Source of the DNA: a bacterium
Lineage (GTDB): Bacteria; Spirochaetota; Spirochaetia; JABEVK01
Assembly (NCBI GenBank): GCA_021781625.1
Contig: JAJXWL010000021.1
Location: 1 to 16,663, forward strand
DNA: 16,663 nt
Reading direction: 5' to 3'
In this document: in pieces, positions 1 to 6,267 of the stretch
Layout: the number at the start of each line of letters is the position of its first letter
Position numbering within the stretch: position 1 is the stretch's first letter
The notes under the pieces: generated by a model
Databases searched by the model: none
What the model saw: only the letters and a program-made list of their open reading frames with translations
What the model was told of the DNA's origin: nothing
Program-made: the position numbers and the translations under genes

Positions 1-586
1 GGATTCTTGAAGTCATTGATCTTTTTTGGAGGGACGAGCCTTCGGCTTTGTCACGGCTCCAACCGGCTCAGCGAAGACCTTGACTTCAAAGAAGGGACCT
101 CTTTCACCAAAGCTCTCTTGGACCAAATTCGAGAGGGAGCCGAGGCTACTATCGAATCACTATCAGGTGGATCTCGGCACCGCAGGCCTAATCGTTCAGG
201 TACAATCTCGCAAAGAAACCTACACCGACAAACTGATTGCCTTTGCCTTGCGTAACCGGATCAAAGCCTGCGATATATGGGACATCCTTTGGCTGAGGCA
301 ATCCCTTGACGACACCTCCCCCGTCCACCTCGGTGAAAAGATCAACGAACATCACCGAACTATTTCAGACTTCCTCAGCGCCTATGAACAACATCTGGAC
401 TTAGTGAAAAACGACCCAGAAGTTAGAAAACAGTATCTTGATGAGATGGGGAGGTTTCTTCCCCCACAGCTATTGGCCACAGTCCAAAATCCTGAGTTCT
501 GGAACTACACGGCCGTCGTACTAGAAGAAGAACTCGATCGATGCCGTCGAGATCTCAGTGGCACCGTGCCGCGTTGGAAGATGTAG
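1..586 (+). pseudogene. AbiEii-type nucleotidyltransferase toxin, frameshifted remnant
   Basis: AbiEii proteins are nucleotidyltransferase toxins of type IV abortive-infection toxin-antitoxin systems. The first frame, open from the window edge to about base 150, carries the signature GGTSLR followed by GSNRLSEDLDF, which holds the GS and DxD elements of this fold. The conserved C-terminal half (VQSRKETYTDKLIAFALRN, then DIWDILWL) is in the next frame and runs to a stop at 584-586. Only about 30 residues separate the two motifs where I would expect roughly 60-70, so one deletion with a length not divisible by three, near bases 140-185, could explain both the lost segment and the frame change. 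The 5' end and any AbiEi partner lie outside the window. The family call is secure from the motifs; the exact break is inferred. Confidence 0.8.
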
Positions 587-669
587 GTTGCTTTACACGG
601 TATACTTTGCATCGGAAGACAAACTGAAACCAATTGTTAAAAACAAGGAAAATGCGGGGGTGAAAGTAA

Positions 670-852
670 ATGGAATATAAGGGCTATATTGGGTTAGTAT
701 CTTACGATGACAGGGCAAAGATTTTTCATGGGGATGTGATCAACACGCGTGACGTGATCACCTTTCAGGGGACCTCAGTTGAGGAAATTGAGAAAGCATT
801 TAAAGAGTCTATAGAAGACTATCTCGAATGGTGCATGAAAGATATACTCTAG
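670..852 (+). CDS. HicB-like antitoxin, lacks C-terminal domain
   Basis: This 60-residue protein matches the N-terminal partial RNase-H-like domain of HicB antitoxins: EYKGYIGLVSYDD, then IFHGDVINTRDVITFQGTSV and FKESIEDYLEWC. In intact systems HicB neutralises the HicA mRNA-cleaving toxin and represses the operon through a C-terminal ribbon-helix-helix or HTH domain. Here the frame ends right after the EDYLEWC helix, so the DNA-binding part (about 40-50 residues in relatives) is absent. There is no room for HicA: 83 bases separate it from the gene before, and the next frame is unrelated. A purine-rich Shine-Dalgarno (GGGGGTGA, 7 bases upstream) precedes the ATG, so it could still be translated. 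It is either a truncated orphan or a short stand-alone HicB relative. Confidence 0.7.
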   Translation: MEYKGYIGLVSYDDRAKIFHGDVINTRDVITFQGTSVEEIEKAFKESIEDYLEWCMKDIL

Positions 853-861
853 ATAGGCCGT

Positions 862-1086
862 TTGATCGGGAAAAAATTTCAATCCTACGAAAAAGATTTT
901 GAAATGAAGAAAAAACAAGACGCGCAACAAAAAAACAGCACTCCCGAAGGCACAACAAAGGACTCTCCAGAGTTTCTCGGCCCTACTCCCATTACAGATA
1001 AAGTTGCCGGAATGTTTTCTAAAGATTATTCAGGTCAAGATTACAAAGAGTTGCTTGAAGCAGCAATCCTGGAACGAAATTTATGA
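862..1086 (+). CDS. small VapB-like antitoxin candidate
   Basis: The frame opens at a TTG (862) with AGG close upstream; an in-frame ATG at 904 has no visible ribosome-binding site, so the start is uncertain (74 or 60 residues). The N-terminal half is lysine- and glutamine-rich and low in complexity. The C-terminal part (PITDKVAGMFSKD, then DYKELLEAAILERNL) looks like the toxin-wrapping tail of VapB-type antitoxins. No DNA-binding domain is recognisable. The strongest support is context: its TGA overlaps, in the arrangement ATGA, the start of a frame that begins like a PIN-domain VapC toxin. The gene lies in an AT-richer patch than its neighbours. The function is inferred from the tail and the neighbour, not from a full-length match. 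Confidence 0.45.
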   Translation: MIGKKFQSYEKDFEMKKKQDAQQKNSTPEGTTKDSPEFLGPTPITDKVAGMFSKDYSGQDYKELLEAAILERNL

Positions 1087-1127
1087 TCAAAAAGAACTTT
1101 GTAGATTCGGCTGTCATACTAGTTTAA
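1083..1127 (+). pseudogene. VapC (PIN toxin) N-terminal stub
   Basis: A 14-codon frame starts at the ATG that overlaps the preceding stop by four bases (ATGA) and reads MIKKNFVDSAVILV before TAA. PIN-domain VapC toxins begin this way: a short beta strand, the first catalytic aspartate in (V)DSS/AVIL, and an ATGA overlap with vapB. The remaining 110 or more codons are missing, and the tRNA-Ala terminator hairpin begins 15 bases after the stop. A deletion that removed the toxin would explain this. The stretch is too short for certainty, but motif and overlap together are suggestive. Confidence 0.45.
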
Positions 1128-1141
1128 CGGCCTGAAAGGAC

Positions 1142-1167
1142 AAATAAACCGCCTTTCACGGCGGTTT
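1142..1167 (-). terminator. Terminator of tRNA-Ala
   Basis: An 8-bp perfect stem (AAACCGCC at 1146-1153 with GGCGGTTT at 1160-1167) has a 6-base loop. On the - strand it is followed by a modest T-rich run (TTTATTTG), and it lies 11 bases past the tRNA 3' end. The T tract is weak, so efficiency may be modest. Confidence 0.65.
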
Positions 1168-1178
1168 AGGGTGGGTTT

Positions 1179-1251
1179 TGGAGAATAGGGGATTCGAACC
1201 CCTGACCTATTGATTGCGAACCAATCGCTCTACCAACTGAGCTAATTCCCC
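1179..1251 (-). tRNA. tRNA-Ala (anticodon CGC)
   Basis: A complete 73-nt cloverleaf is visible on the - strand: acceptor GGGGAAT/ATTCTCC, D arm GCTC/GAGC, anticodon stem ATTGG/TCAAT with loop TTCGCAA (anticodon CGC, read as Ala), a 5-base variable loop, and T arm AGGGG/CCCCT with TTCGAAT. The acceptor contains the G3-U70 wobble pair, the identity element of tRNA-Ala. The discriminator base is A. The 3' CCA is not encoded (AAA follows), so it must be added after transcription. The toxin-antitoxin remnants lie on its 3' side. Confidence 0.96.
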
Positions 1252-1263
1252 ATCTAAGGTGTT

Positions 1264-1292
1264 AACCTACTGTAAAGTTCGTCCTTTGACAA
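1264..1292 (-). promoter_or_regulatory. Promoter of tRNA-Ala
   Basis: On the - strand, TTGTCA (1287-1292), 17 bases, then TAGGTT (1264-1269). The hexamer ends 12 bases before the mature tRNA 5' end, so transcription would begin a few bases upstream of the tRNA. It matches the sigma-70 type consensus in both boxes and spacing. Confidence 0.7.
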
Positions 1293-1324
1293 GAGTGACA
1301 ATTGCAGGAGTTTTCACACAGCCC

Positions 1325-1353
1325 TTTTCATCGGGCAGGTTAGGCATTACAGT
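1325..1353 (+). promoter_or_regulatory. Promoter of the HAD / (p)ppGpp synthetase run
   Basis: TTTTCA (1325-1330), 17 bases, TACAGT (1348-1353). The predicted start near 1360 leaves a very short leader that still holds the Shine-Dalgarno GGGAGGGG just before the GTG at 1372. Confidence 0.5.
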
Positions 1354-1371
1354 TAAAGCAGGGAGGGGTCA

Positions 1372-1854
1372 GTGCGACGATTTCGCCTTTTTGTTGATCT
1401 AGATGGAGTCCTAGCAGATTTTGACCGTGGTGTCTTGGAGGCAACAGGACGCTACCCTACGCAGATGTCCGATCGTGAGATGTGGCCTTTGGTGGCTAAA
1501 GTCTCTGGTTTTTACGAACACTTACCCTGGATGCCCGATGGGCGCCAACTGTGGGAATATGTGGTCCCCTTTAACCCTATCATTTGCACAGGCTTACCGC
1601 GTGGAAACTGGGCAGAGCCACAAAAACGTCAGTGGTGTCGCCGTGAACTTGGCACTGAAGTGCCCGTCTTGACCTGCTTAAGTCGTGATAAAGGTCAAGC
1701 CGCCCGTGAATTCCTCGACGCGGACGAGACCCCAATTCTTATCGACGATCGCTTAAAGTCTCAGCCCGGCTGGGTCGATCTGGGAGGGCTCTTTGTCCTC
1801 CACACCTCTGCCCAAGACAGCATTCAAGCCCTCCGGGAATTAGGGTTGGCATGA
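1372..1854 (+). CDS. HAD-family 5'-nucleotidase-like phosphatase
   Basis: This 160-residue protein has the haloacid dehalogenase phosphatase motifs: motif I VDLDGVLADF with nucleophile D9 and acid D11, motif II threonine T73 in ICTGLP, a lysine near K107 (SRDKGQ), and motif IV acids D125/D126 in ILIDDR. Size and spacing resemble the 5'(3')-deoxyribonucleotidase branch, cytosolic enzymes that dephosphorylate nucleoside monophosphates; the substrate cannot be read from sequence. The GTG start is supported by GGGAGGGG a few bases upstream and a promoter match just before it. Its stop overlaps the next start by four bases (ATGA), so translation should be coupled to the (p)ppGpp synthetase that follows, which suggests a shared role in nucleotide turnover. 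Confidence 0.8.
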   Translation: MRRFRLFVDLDGVLADFDRGVLEATGRYPTQMSDREMWPLVAKVSGFYEHLPWMPDGRQLWEYVVPFNPIICTGLPRGNWAEPQKRQWCRRELGTEVPVLTCLSRDKGQAAREFLDADETPILIDDRLKSQPGWVDLGGLFVLHTSAQDSIQALRELGLA

Positions 1855-3050
1855 ACCTTCCGAATCGTAAACAGCTAGAACTGCAATACAACGCCGACCG
1901 CAAACTCTACGAAATGATCCTTCAAAATTTGGGGCATCGCTTTCAAGGCTGGCTTGAACCCTTAGGCCTGCACCCCGGCATTAAAATGCGGGTGAAGTCC
2001 TTCCATAGTTGGTTTGAAAAGGTGTTGCGCAAAATCCGTCAAGGCGTTCCCTCAGAACAGGTCCAGATTCAAGACGTTCTAGGAATGCGGATCGTCTGTC
2101 CGTTTATGGAAGACGTAAAAAAGATCGAAGATGTGGTGCGGACCCGACTGACCGTCCTCGAAGAAGAAAAAAAGGGAGCCCTGCAGTCCTTCAAAGAATT
2201 CGGCTATGAATCGACTCACTTTCTGGTTGCCGTCCCCCAGGATCTCATCGAAGCGCTTTCTTTAGATCACCCTCCCCCGTGCGAAATTCAAATTCGTACC
2301 ATCCTTCAAGACGCCTGGGCTGAAGTGGAACACGAGCTGATCTACAAGTCGCAGTTTTTTCCCTTTGACCAACCGTTAAAGCGAAAACTCGCCGCCTTGA
2401 ACGCCAACCTCAGCCTCAGCGATATCATCTTTCAAGAAATCCGGGATTACCAGAGGCAACTCAACCATGAACTAGAAAAACGCCGTCGGAGTTTTCTAGA
2501 CCGGCTCAAGACCCCGCAGATCCCTGAATCGTCAACGCGCACGGATGAGCACTATGCCTCACTGCCCGCAGATAATATGGACCAAGTTCTCTTAGAGGCC
2601 CTTTCGGCTCACAATCAAAAGCAGTATAAGAGGGCGATCAACCACTACACAGCCATTCTTAAGCGTGGGCCTCAAAGTTTTGTCCAGTCGTTGGTCCTGA
2701 CCCACCGAGGCATGGCATATTTTGCCGAAGGTCTCTATGAAAACGCTTTGGATGATTTTGACAGTGCCGTAGAACGCGATGAACGAAATGCCAAAGCCTA
2801 CTATTACCGGGGTATGGTCCGAGACTCGATCGAACAATACGACGCCGCTTTAACGGATTTTGCTCATAGTCTTGAGCTGGTTCCGTATCAGTTTGAAGTC
2901 CTGTTAGCCCGGGCTAGAACCTGGCTTAAACTGGGACAACAAACCAAAGCCCAGCAGGATTGCGAGGCGGCCCTCAACATAGCCCCTGAAGACCCAGAAG
3001 GATTAGCCTTACAACACGAATTAATTCTAGAAAAAAACAGTGGAGCGTGA
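1851..3050 (+). CDS. RelA/SpoT-type (p)ppGpp synthetase fused to TPR repeats
   Basis: Residues 1 to about 215 form a RelA/SpoT nucleotidyltransferase domain, which transfers pyrophosphate from ATP to GDP/GTP to make the stringent-response alarmone. Visible motifs are MRVKSFHSWFEKVLRKI (46-62), QDVLGMRIVCPF with D75 and R80, GYESTHFLV (118-126) and EIQIRTILQDAWAEVEHELIYK, which starts at E145, the catalytic-glutamate position. There is no HD hydrolase domain, so it is a synthetase only. Residues 245-390 hold about three to four TPR units (for example YKRAINHYTAILKRG and YENALDDFDSAVERD), a protein-binding scaffold. Small alarmone synthetases are usually 200-260 residues, so the extra 150 are notable. 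It overlaps the HAD gene by 4 bp and sits 12 bp before the propeller gene. Confidence 0.88.
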   Translation: MNLPNRKQLELQYNADRKLYEMILQNLGHRFQGWLEPLGLHPGIKMRVKSFHSWFEKVLRKIRQGVPSEQVQIQDVLGMRIVCPFMEDVKKIEDVVRTRLTVLEEEKKGALQSFKEFGYESTHFLVAVPQDLIEALSLDHPPPCEIQIRTILQDAWAEVEHELIYKSQFFPFDQPLKRKLAALNANLSLSDIIFQEIRDYQRQLNHELEKRRRSFLDRLKTPQIPESSTRTDEHYASLPADNMDQVLLEALSAHNQKQYKRAINHYTAILKRGPQSFVQSLVLTHRGMAYFAEGLYENALDDFDSAVERDERNAKAYYYRGMVRDSIEQYDAALTDFAHSLELVPYQFEVLLARARTWLKLGQQTKAQQDCEAALNIAPEDPEGLALQHELILEKNSGA

Positions 3051-3062
3051 TAGCGTAAGTTT

Positions 3063-4250
3063 ATGAGCGTACTTCGCCCCTTTTTAACACTTTCGGTAAC
3101 TTTACTCTTTTCGGTCAGTCTTACGACGGTGGCCTGGGCAGATAGTTTTCAAGTCCGCCTTCGAATCTTTCCCCAAAACACCCAGGTTTTTGCCAATGGC
3201 ATTCCCCTGTCATCCACTTCCGAGTCAGATACGGTACGAGATGTCACCGTTCCTTCTGGAGTCCAACTTCTCAGCTTTGGGGCTTTGGGGTGGCTACCCG
3301 TCAGCGCCAAGATTCCTGAAGACGTCAAAAATGGCGCGATTTGGTCTTTTAAATTAGAACCTGAAGGAACCACCTTGGTGAAATTTGCCGAGTTCACCGT
3401 TGGCAAACACCCTCGGGGCCTAGCCTTTACCCCAGATGGAAAAAATCTGCTGGTGGCGACAACCGACGGGCTTCAAACTTTTACTCGCTTAGGTAAACTC
3501 CTGCCTTCGCCTGAGGTACAAGGCTCGTTTACCGATGCCACTTTGGTTCAAAATACAGTAGCGGCCTTGAATACCAATGGGACCATTTCGTTGTTTCCCT
3601 CTACCGTACCGGCTGTGAATTGGGGTTCGTCGGGAAGAGGGTCGTTAGCCGCCCTTCCCTCAGGTCAACTCGCGGTCATGGGGTGGGACGATCCTAGCAT
3701 CTCTTTACTAGACATCTCCAACGCAAAAATCATCACATCCTTAAAACTAGATGACTTGGTAACTTCGGCGGCGCCAGCTCCCGGGGGAGTGGTGGCCACA
3801 CAATTCAATGAAGGCAAGCTGTTGTGGATTTCTCCTGATGGCACTCTGGCATCGACAAATATCGGGGGGAACCCGAGTTATGTGGCCTCTGCCGGCTCTT
3901 TGCTTTGGGTTGCGGATATGGCAACCGGTAAAGTTAGCGCCGTTGATGCCACTCAACGAACCGTATTGTTTTCGGTTCCGGTAGGTCCAAACCCTCAAAC
4001 CCTCTCAGTTTCACCCAATGGAAAAATCCTAGCCGTTGCCCTTCGAGGAACCAACAATCCTGATAATTACGCCCTACAAGGACCTGACTATGGGCAAGTC
4101 GTTTTTCTCGATGCCAAAACAGGTGCGAAACTTGGGTTTGTTTGGGGTCGAGACCAGCCTAAAGGACTAGCTTGGTCTCCATCGGGTCGCTTTTTAGCGT
4201 TTACCGACTTCTTAACGGGTGATGTGGAAGTGTACCGGATTAGCTTTTAG
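3063..4250 (+). CDS. Exported YncE-like beta-propeller protein
   Basis: A 395-residue protein with a clear signal peptide (hydrophobic 8-24, cleavage likely after VAWA at 26). Residues about 28-110 look like a PEGA-type surface domain (VFANGIPL...VPSGVQLLSF). The rest is a seven-bladed beta-propeller of the YncE/surface-antigen type, shown by repeated blade motifs: GKHPRGLAFTPDGKNLLVAT, GPNPQTLSVSPNGKILAVAL and QPKGLAWSPSGRFLAFT. It probably acts in the periplasm or on the cell surface as a binding scaffold; no catalytic residues are evident. It starts 12 bp after the synthetase stop without a clear Shine-Dalgarno, so it is either coupled to it or weakly leaderless (TAGCGT lies six bases before the ATG). 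Confidence 0.75.
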   Translation: MSVLRPFLTLSVTLLFSVSLTTVAWADSFQVRLRIFPQNTQVFANGIPLSSTSESDTVRDVTVPSGVQLLSFGALGWLPVSAKIPEDVKNGAIWSFKLEPEGTTLVKFAEFTVGKHPRGLAFTPDGKNLLVATTDGLQTFTRLGKLLPSPEVQGSFTDATLVQNTVAALNTNGTISLFPSTVPAVNWGSSGRGSLAALPSGQLAVMGWDDPSISLLDISNAKIITSLKLDDLVTSAAPAPGGVVATQFNEGKLLWISPDGTLASTNIGGNPSYVASAGSLLWVADMATGKVSAVDATQRTVLFSVPVGPNPQTLSVSPNGKILAVALRGTNNPDNYALQGPDYGQVVFLDAKTGAKLGFVWGRDQPKGLAWSPSGRFLAFTDFLTGDVEVYRISF

Positions 4251-4288
4251 TTTGGAGTTAGCATTTGGTTAGCGGCTTCTCAAAATGA

Positions 4289-4324
4289 TTGACCGGCAGG
4301 ACAACTCGTGTTATTCTTGGTGAC
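4289..4324 (+). promoter_or_regulatory. Promoter placing transcription start at GTG 4325
   Basis: TTGACC (4289-4294), 17 bases, TATTCT (4312-4317), then 7 bases to GTG at 4325. A transcription start 7 bases past the -10 would fall on the start codon, giving a leaderless mRNA. The -35 box occupies the only upstream in-frame start candidate (TTG 4289), which argues against initiation there. Confidence 0.6.
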
Positions 4325-4633
4325 GTGGAACAGGATACAGTTTACGGAAAAATTTATTGTGCGAATTGTGCTCACTGCAAAGTCGTCCGTGTTCCAGCTG
4401 GGGACGGTAGTCAGTACCTGCTTCGCGTGCGTTGTGCGGCGGGCAAGTGGAAAACCAAAAACGGTGAAGACAAACTTTACAAGTATTTTACTTTAACCCG
4501 ACGCAGCCTTCTGACGTGCGAGTCGTATTGCTCAATGGGAGATACCCGAGGGTATCTGCGACAATTAAGGTCACTGTTGCCGCAAAAAGACGAAACCTAT
4601 ACCCAAAATTCTGAAACTCTTCCTTCTTCCTGA
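4325..4633 (+). CDS. Small cysteine-rich protein of unknown function
   Basis: A 102-residue protein when started at GTG 4325. It has a cluster CANCAHC (C12, C15, C18), a further cysteine in VRCAAGKW (C37) and two more in TCESYC (C65, C69). This pattern could hold zinc or an iron-sulfur cluster. The core (IYCANCAHCK, RVRCAAGKWK, LYKYFTLTRR) feels like a conserved small family I recall from treponemes, but I cannot name a function. A TTG at 4289 would extend it by 12 residues, but that codon lies inside a good -35 box and the extension has no Shine-Dalgarno, so 4325 is preferred. It has no signal peptide, so it is likely cytosolic. Its stop lies in the first copy of an 18-bp tandem repeat. Confidence 0.65.
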   Translation: MEQDTVYGKIYCANCAHCKVVRVPAGDGSQYLLRVRCAAGKWKTKNGEDKLYKYFTLTRRSLLTCESYCSMGDTRGYLRQLRSLLPQKDETYTQNSETLPSS

Positions 4634-4667
4634 TGTTTATTCTCAGTAAGATGTTTATTCTCAGTAA
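4632..4667 (+). repeat. Perfect 18-bp tandem duplication
   Basis: GATGTTTATTCTCAGTAA occurs twice back to back (4632-4649 and 4650-4667), starting within the stop codon of the cysteine-rich gene and lying 33 bp before the lipoprotein ATG. Each copy contains TATTCT, and the copy boundaries create TAAGAT and TAAACT, all -10-like. Confidence 0.95.
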
Positions 4668-4700
4668 ACTGAAATCTCTTTATCCCCAAAGGATGTTCTC

Positions 4701-5105
4701 ATGAAAAGGTTCTACTTTTTGGGAGCTACGGTTGCTCTGTTGCTCTCTTTGTCTGCCTGCAAAACCATCGACACCAATTTAGCGCCCAATACCCCCACCG
4801 AGGTATATTTTCAACGCGCCCAGCAGGCCTCTGATGAGTATGAGTACCAGGATTCTTTGAAAATCTATGCTGAATTGCTGGCGAGAACGGACATCGACAT
4901 GAATACTCGTGTTTCTGCACAGTACGAAGTGGCCTTTCTCCATTTCAAAATGGGGGATTATCCCCTGGCCAAAGAACAGTTTCAAAATATCTTAAAACTT
5001 TACAATGATCCGACCCTTAGCAACTTGCCCATTTGGGTGCAGATCCTTTCCACCAAGATTCTGAAAGAAATAGAAACGGGGAAAAAGGCAAACCGCGTTA
5101 AATAA
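4701..5105 (+). CDS. Lipoprotein with TPR-like repeats
   Basis: A 134-residue protein with a lipoprotein signal peptide: basic MKR, a hydrophobic stretch and lipobox LSAC with the acylated cysteine at 20. Residues about 33-110 form helical TPR-like pairs (VYFQRAQQASDEYEYQDSLKIY, then AQYEVAFLHFKMGDYPLAKEQF). It is probably a periplasm-facing lipoprotein that scaffolds other proteins; it recalls BamD-type TPR lipoproteins but is far shorter, with room for only two to three repeats. AAAGGA eight bases before the ATG supports the start. It ends 15 bp from the convergent VWA gene with no terminator between them. Confidence 0.75.
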   Translation: MKRFYFLGATVALLLSLSACKTIDTNLAPNTPTEVYFQRAQQASDEYEYQDSLKIYAELLARTDIDMNTRVSAQYEVAFLHFKMGDYPLAKEQFQNILKLYNDPTLSNLPIWVQILSTKILKEIETGKKANRVK

Positions 5106-5120
5106 GCTTTTGCCATTCCT

Positions 5121-6230
5121 CTAATTGCCGCCATTACCGCCAGGGGGAAGTTTCACAATTTGAATTTCCACATTCTTTTCCAGGGCGGTTTGGTGTACCA
5201 TGGCTTCAGTAATCGAACCCCGAGGCAAATTGTGCTGAGGAGCATCGCCAATCACTAAGATCAACCGATGTCCAGCTTGCCAGTCAAACGAATTGAGGGC
5301 AGACCAAAGCCCTTCGACCACAGCTTCGGGGATGTCACCGCCCCCAGCGGCAGTGGCTTGATTCAAAGCCTTTTGGATCACGGAGACATCTGACTGAAAG
5401 GTCACCACTTGGGTAAGATAATCCTCCATATAATCTCGGTAAAAGACTAACCCCAGCCGAAAGTGTTGAAAATTTTTGGCTTCCTGAGAAATTGGACCCA
5501 AGAAATCTTTTTGAAGCGCCTTCAAGTACTCTTTCATACTATTGGTCGTATCGATGCAAAGTACCATATCCAAATCATCTTGGACTGAACTCTGCACACG
5601 CTGTATGCCTTGCGTAATATTCGACGCTTCATAGACCGGACCAAGCCGCCTTAAACGTGCCACAGCCGAGTCGGATGCGGGCATAGGTTTAGCCTTGGCG
5701 ACCAACTGACTGAGTTCAAAGGCATTGTCTTGGTATTGCCCCGTATAATCCGCATACGGACGCGAAAACGTTCTGACCGAAAACCATAGGGCTTTTCCCT
5801 GCTGGATGAGCTGAGTTAAATCCATGCGGCCAAAACGGGCCCCCGGTTCGTGATAACCATATTCCACGACAGACGGAATCAGAATCACGAAGGCCTGGCC
5901 AAACTCTTTATCGGGAACTACCGTCGAAGAGAGTAAGTCGGTATTGGGCTGTGGCAAGAAATGACCATTTAAAAGACGTTTTTCTTGACCGTTGAGGGCA
6001 TTAGGTTCTAGACCCCGCCAGCTATAGGTCGCCAGTTTATGCCCGACTGGTTCGAACGCCTCGGTCAATAGGACTGAGTTTACGGCTGGCGTTTTCTTAA
6101 CCACCAAGTGGTACCCATCCGCGTAGGCTTCGAGGCGGACGTCTGATCCTGACAGTTTCAAGCTACTGTTTACGGTCAAGCCACTTAAGGGGAATGCCGT
6201 CAAGGCGGCCAGAAACACGATCAGCTTCAT
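5121..6230 (-). CDS. Exported von Willebrand factor A domain protein
   Basis: A 369-residue protein with an N-terminal signal peptide (hydrophobic 3-17). Residues 1-215 are beta-rich and unassigned. Residues about 220-362 form a VWA domain: strand DMVLCID, MIDAS loop D227-T-T-N-S231, the second metal-loop region GGGDIPEA (297-304) and strand LILVIGDAPQH (323-333). The DTTNSM/GGGDxPEA/GDAPxH combination belongs to a VWA subfamily that typically binds ligands through a divalent cation. It is likely periplasmic or surface-exposed. The C-terminus ends in a glycine/asparagine-rich tail (PPGGNGGN). It follows the Crp-like gene by 37 bp but has its own -10 (GATAAT) six bases before the ATG and no Shine-Dalgarno, so it may be leaderless. 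Confidence 0.85.
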   Translation of the reverse strand: MKLIVFLAALTAFPLSGLTVNSSLKLSGSDVRLEAYADGYHLVVKKTPAVNSVLLTEAFEPVGHKLATYSWRGLEPNALNGQEKRLLNGHFLPQPNTDLLSSTVVPDKEFGQAFVILIPSVVEYGYHEPGARFGRMDLTQLIQQGKALWFSVRTFSRPYADYTGQYQDNAFELSQLVAKAKPMPASDSAVARLRRLGPVYEASNITQGIQRVQSSVQDDLDMVLCIDTTNSMKEYLKALQKDFLGPISQEAKNFQHFRLGLVFYRDYMEDYLTQVVTFQSDVSVIQKALNQATAAGGGDIPEAVVEGLWSALNSFDWQAGHRLILVIGDAPQHNLPRGSITEAMVHQTALEKNVEIQIVKLPPGGNGGN

Positions 6231-6242
6231 GACGTTATTATC
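6231..6242 (-). promoter_or_regulatory. -10 element for a leaderless VWA gene
   Basis: On the - strand GATAAT is followed by AACGTC and then ATG; six bases separate the hexamer from the start codon. No convincing -35 is seen at 16-18 bp, and there is no Shine-Dalgarno. Confidence 0.5.
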
Positions 6243-6254
6243 GGAAAATTTCCG
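6242..6254. repeat. 13-bp inverted repeat in the VWA promoter
   Basis: CGGAAA-A-TTTCCG is a perfect inverted repeat with a one-base centre. It touches the first base of the GATAAT -10 and fills the spacer just upstream, where a repressor would block polymerase. The adjacent upstream gene encodes a Crp/Fnr-type regulator, an obvious but unproven candidate to bind it; the repeat is not a classic TGTGA-N6-TCACA Crp site. Confidence 0.5.
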
Positions 6255-6267
6255 GTGAGACTTATCG

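Noticed and set aside
1142..1167. Terminator for the upstream toxin-antitoxin genes on the + strand
   Set aside because: On the + strand the hairpin is followed by TTTAGGGTGGG rather than a T run; the - strand tail after the tRNA is better, so it is assigned to the tRNA.
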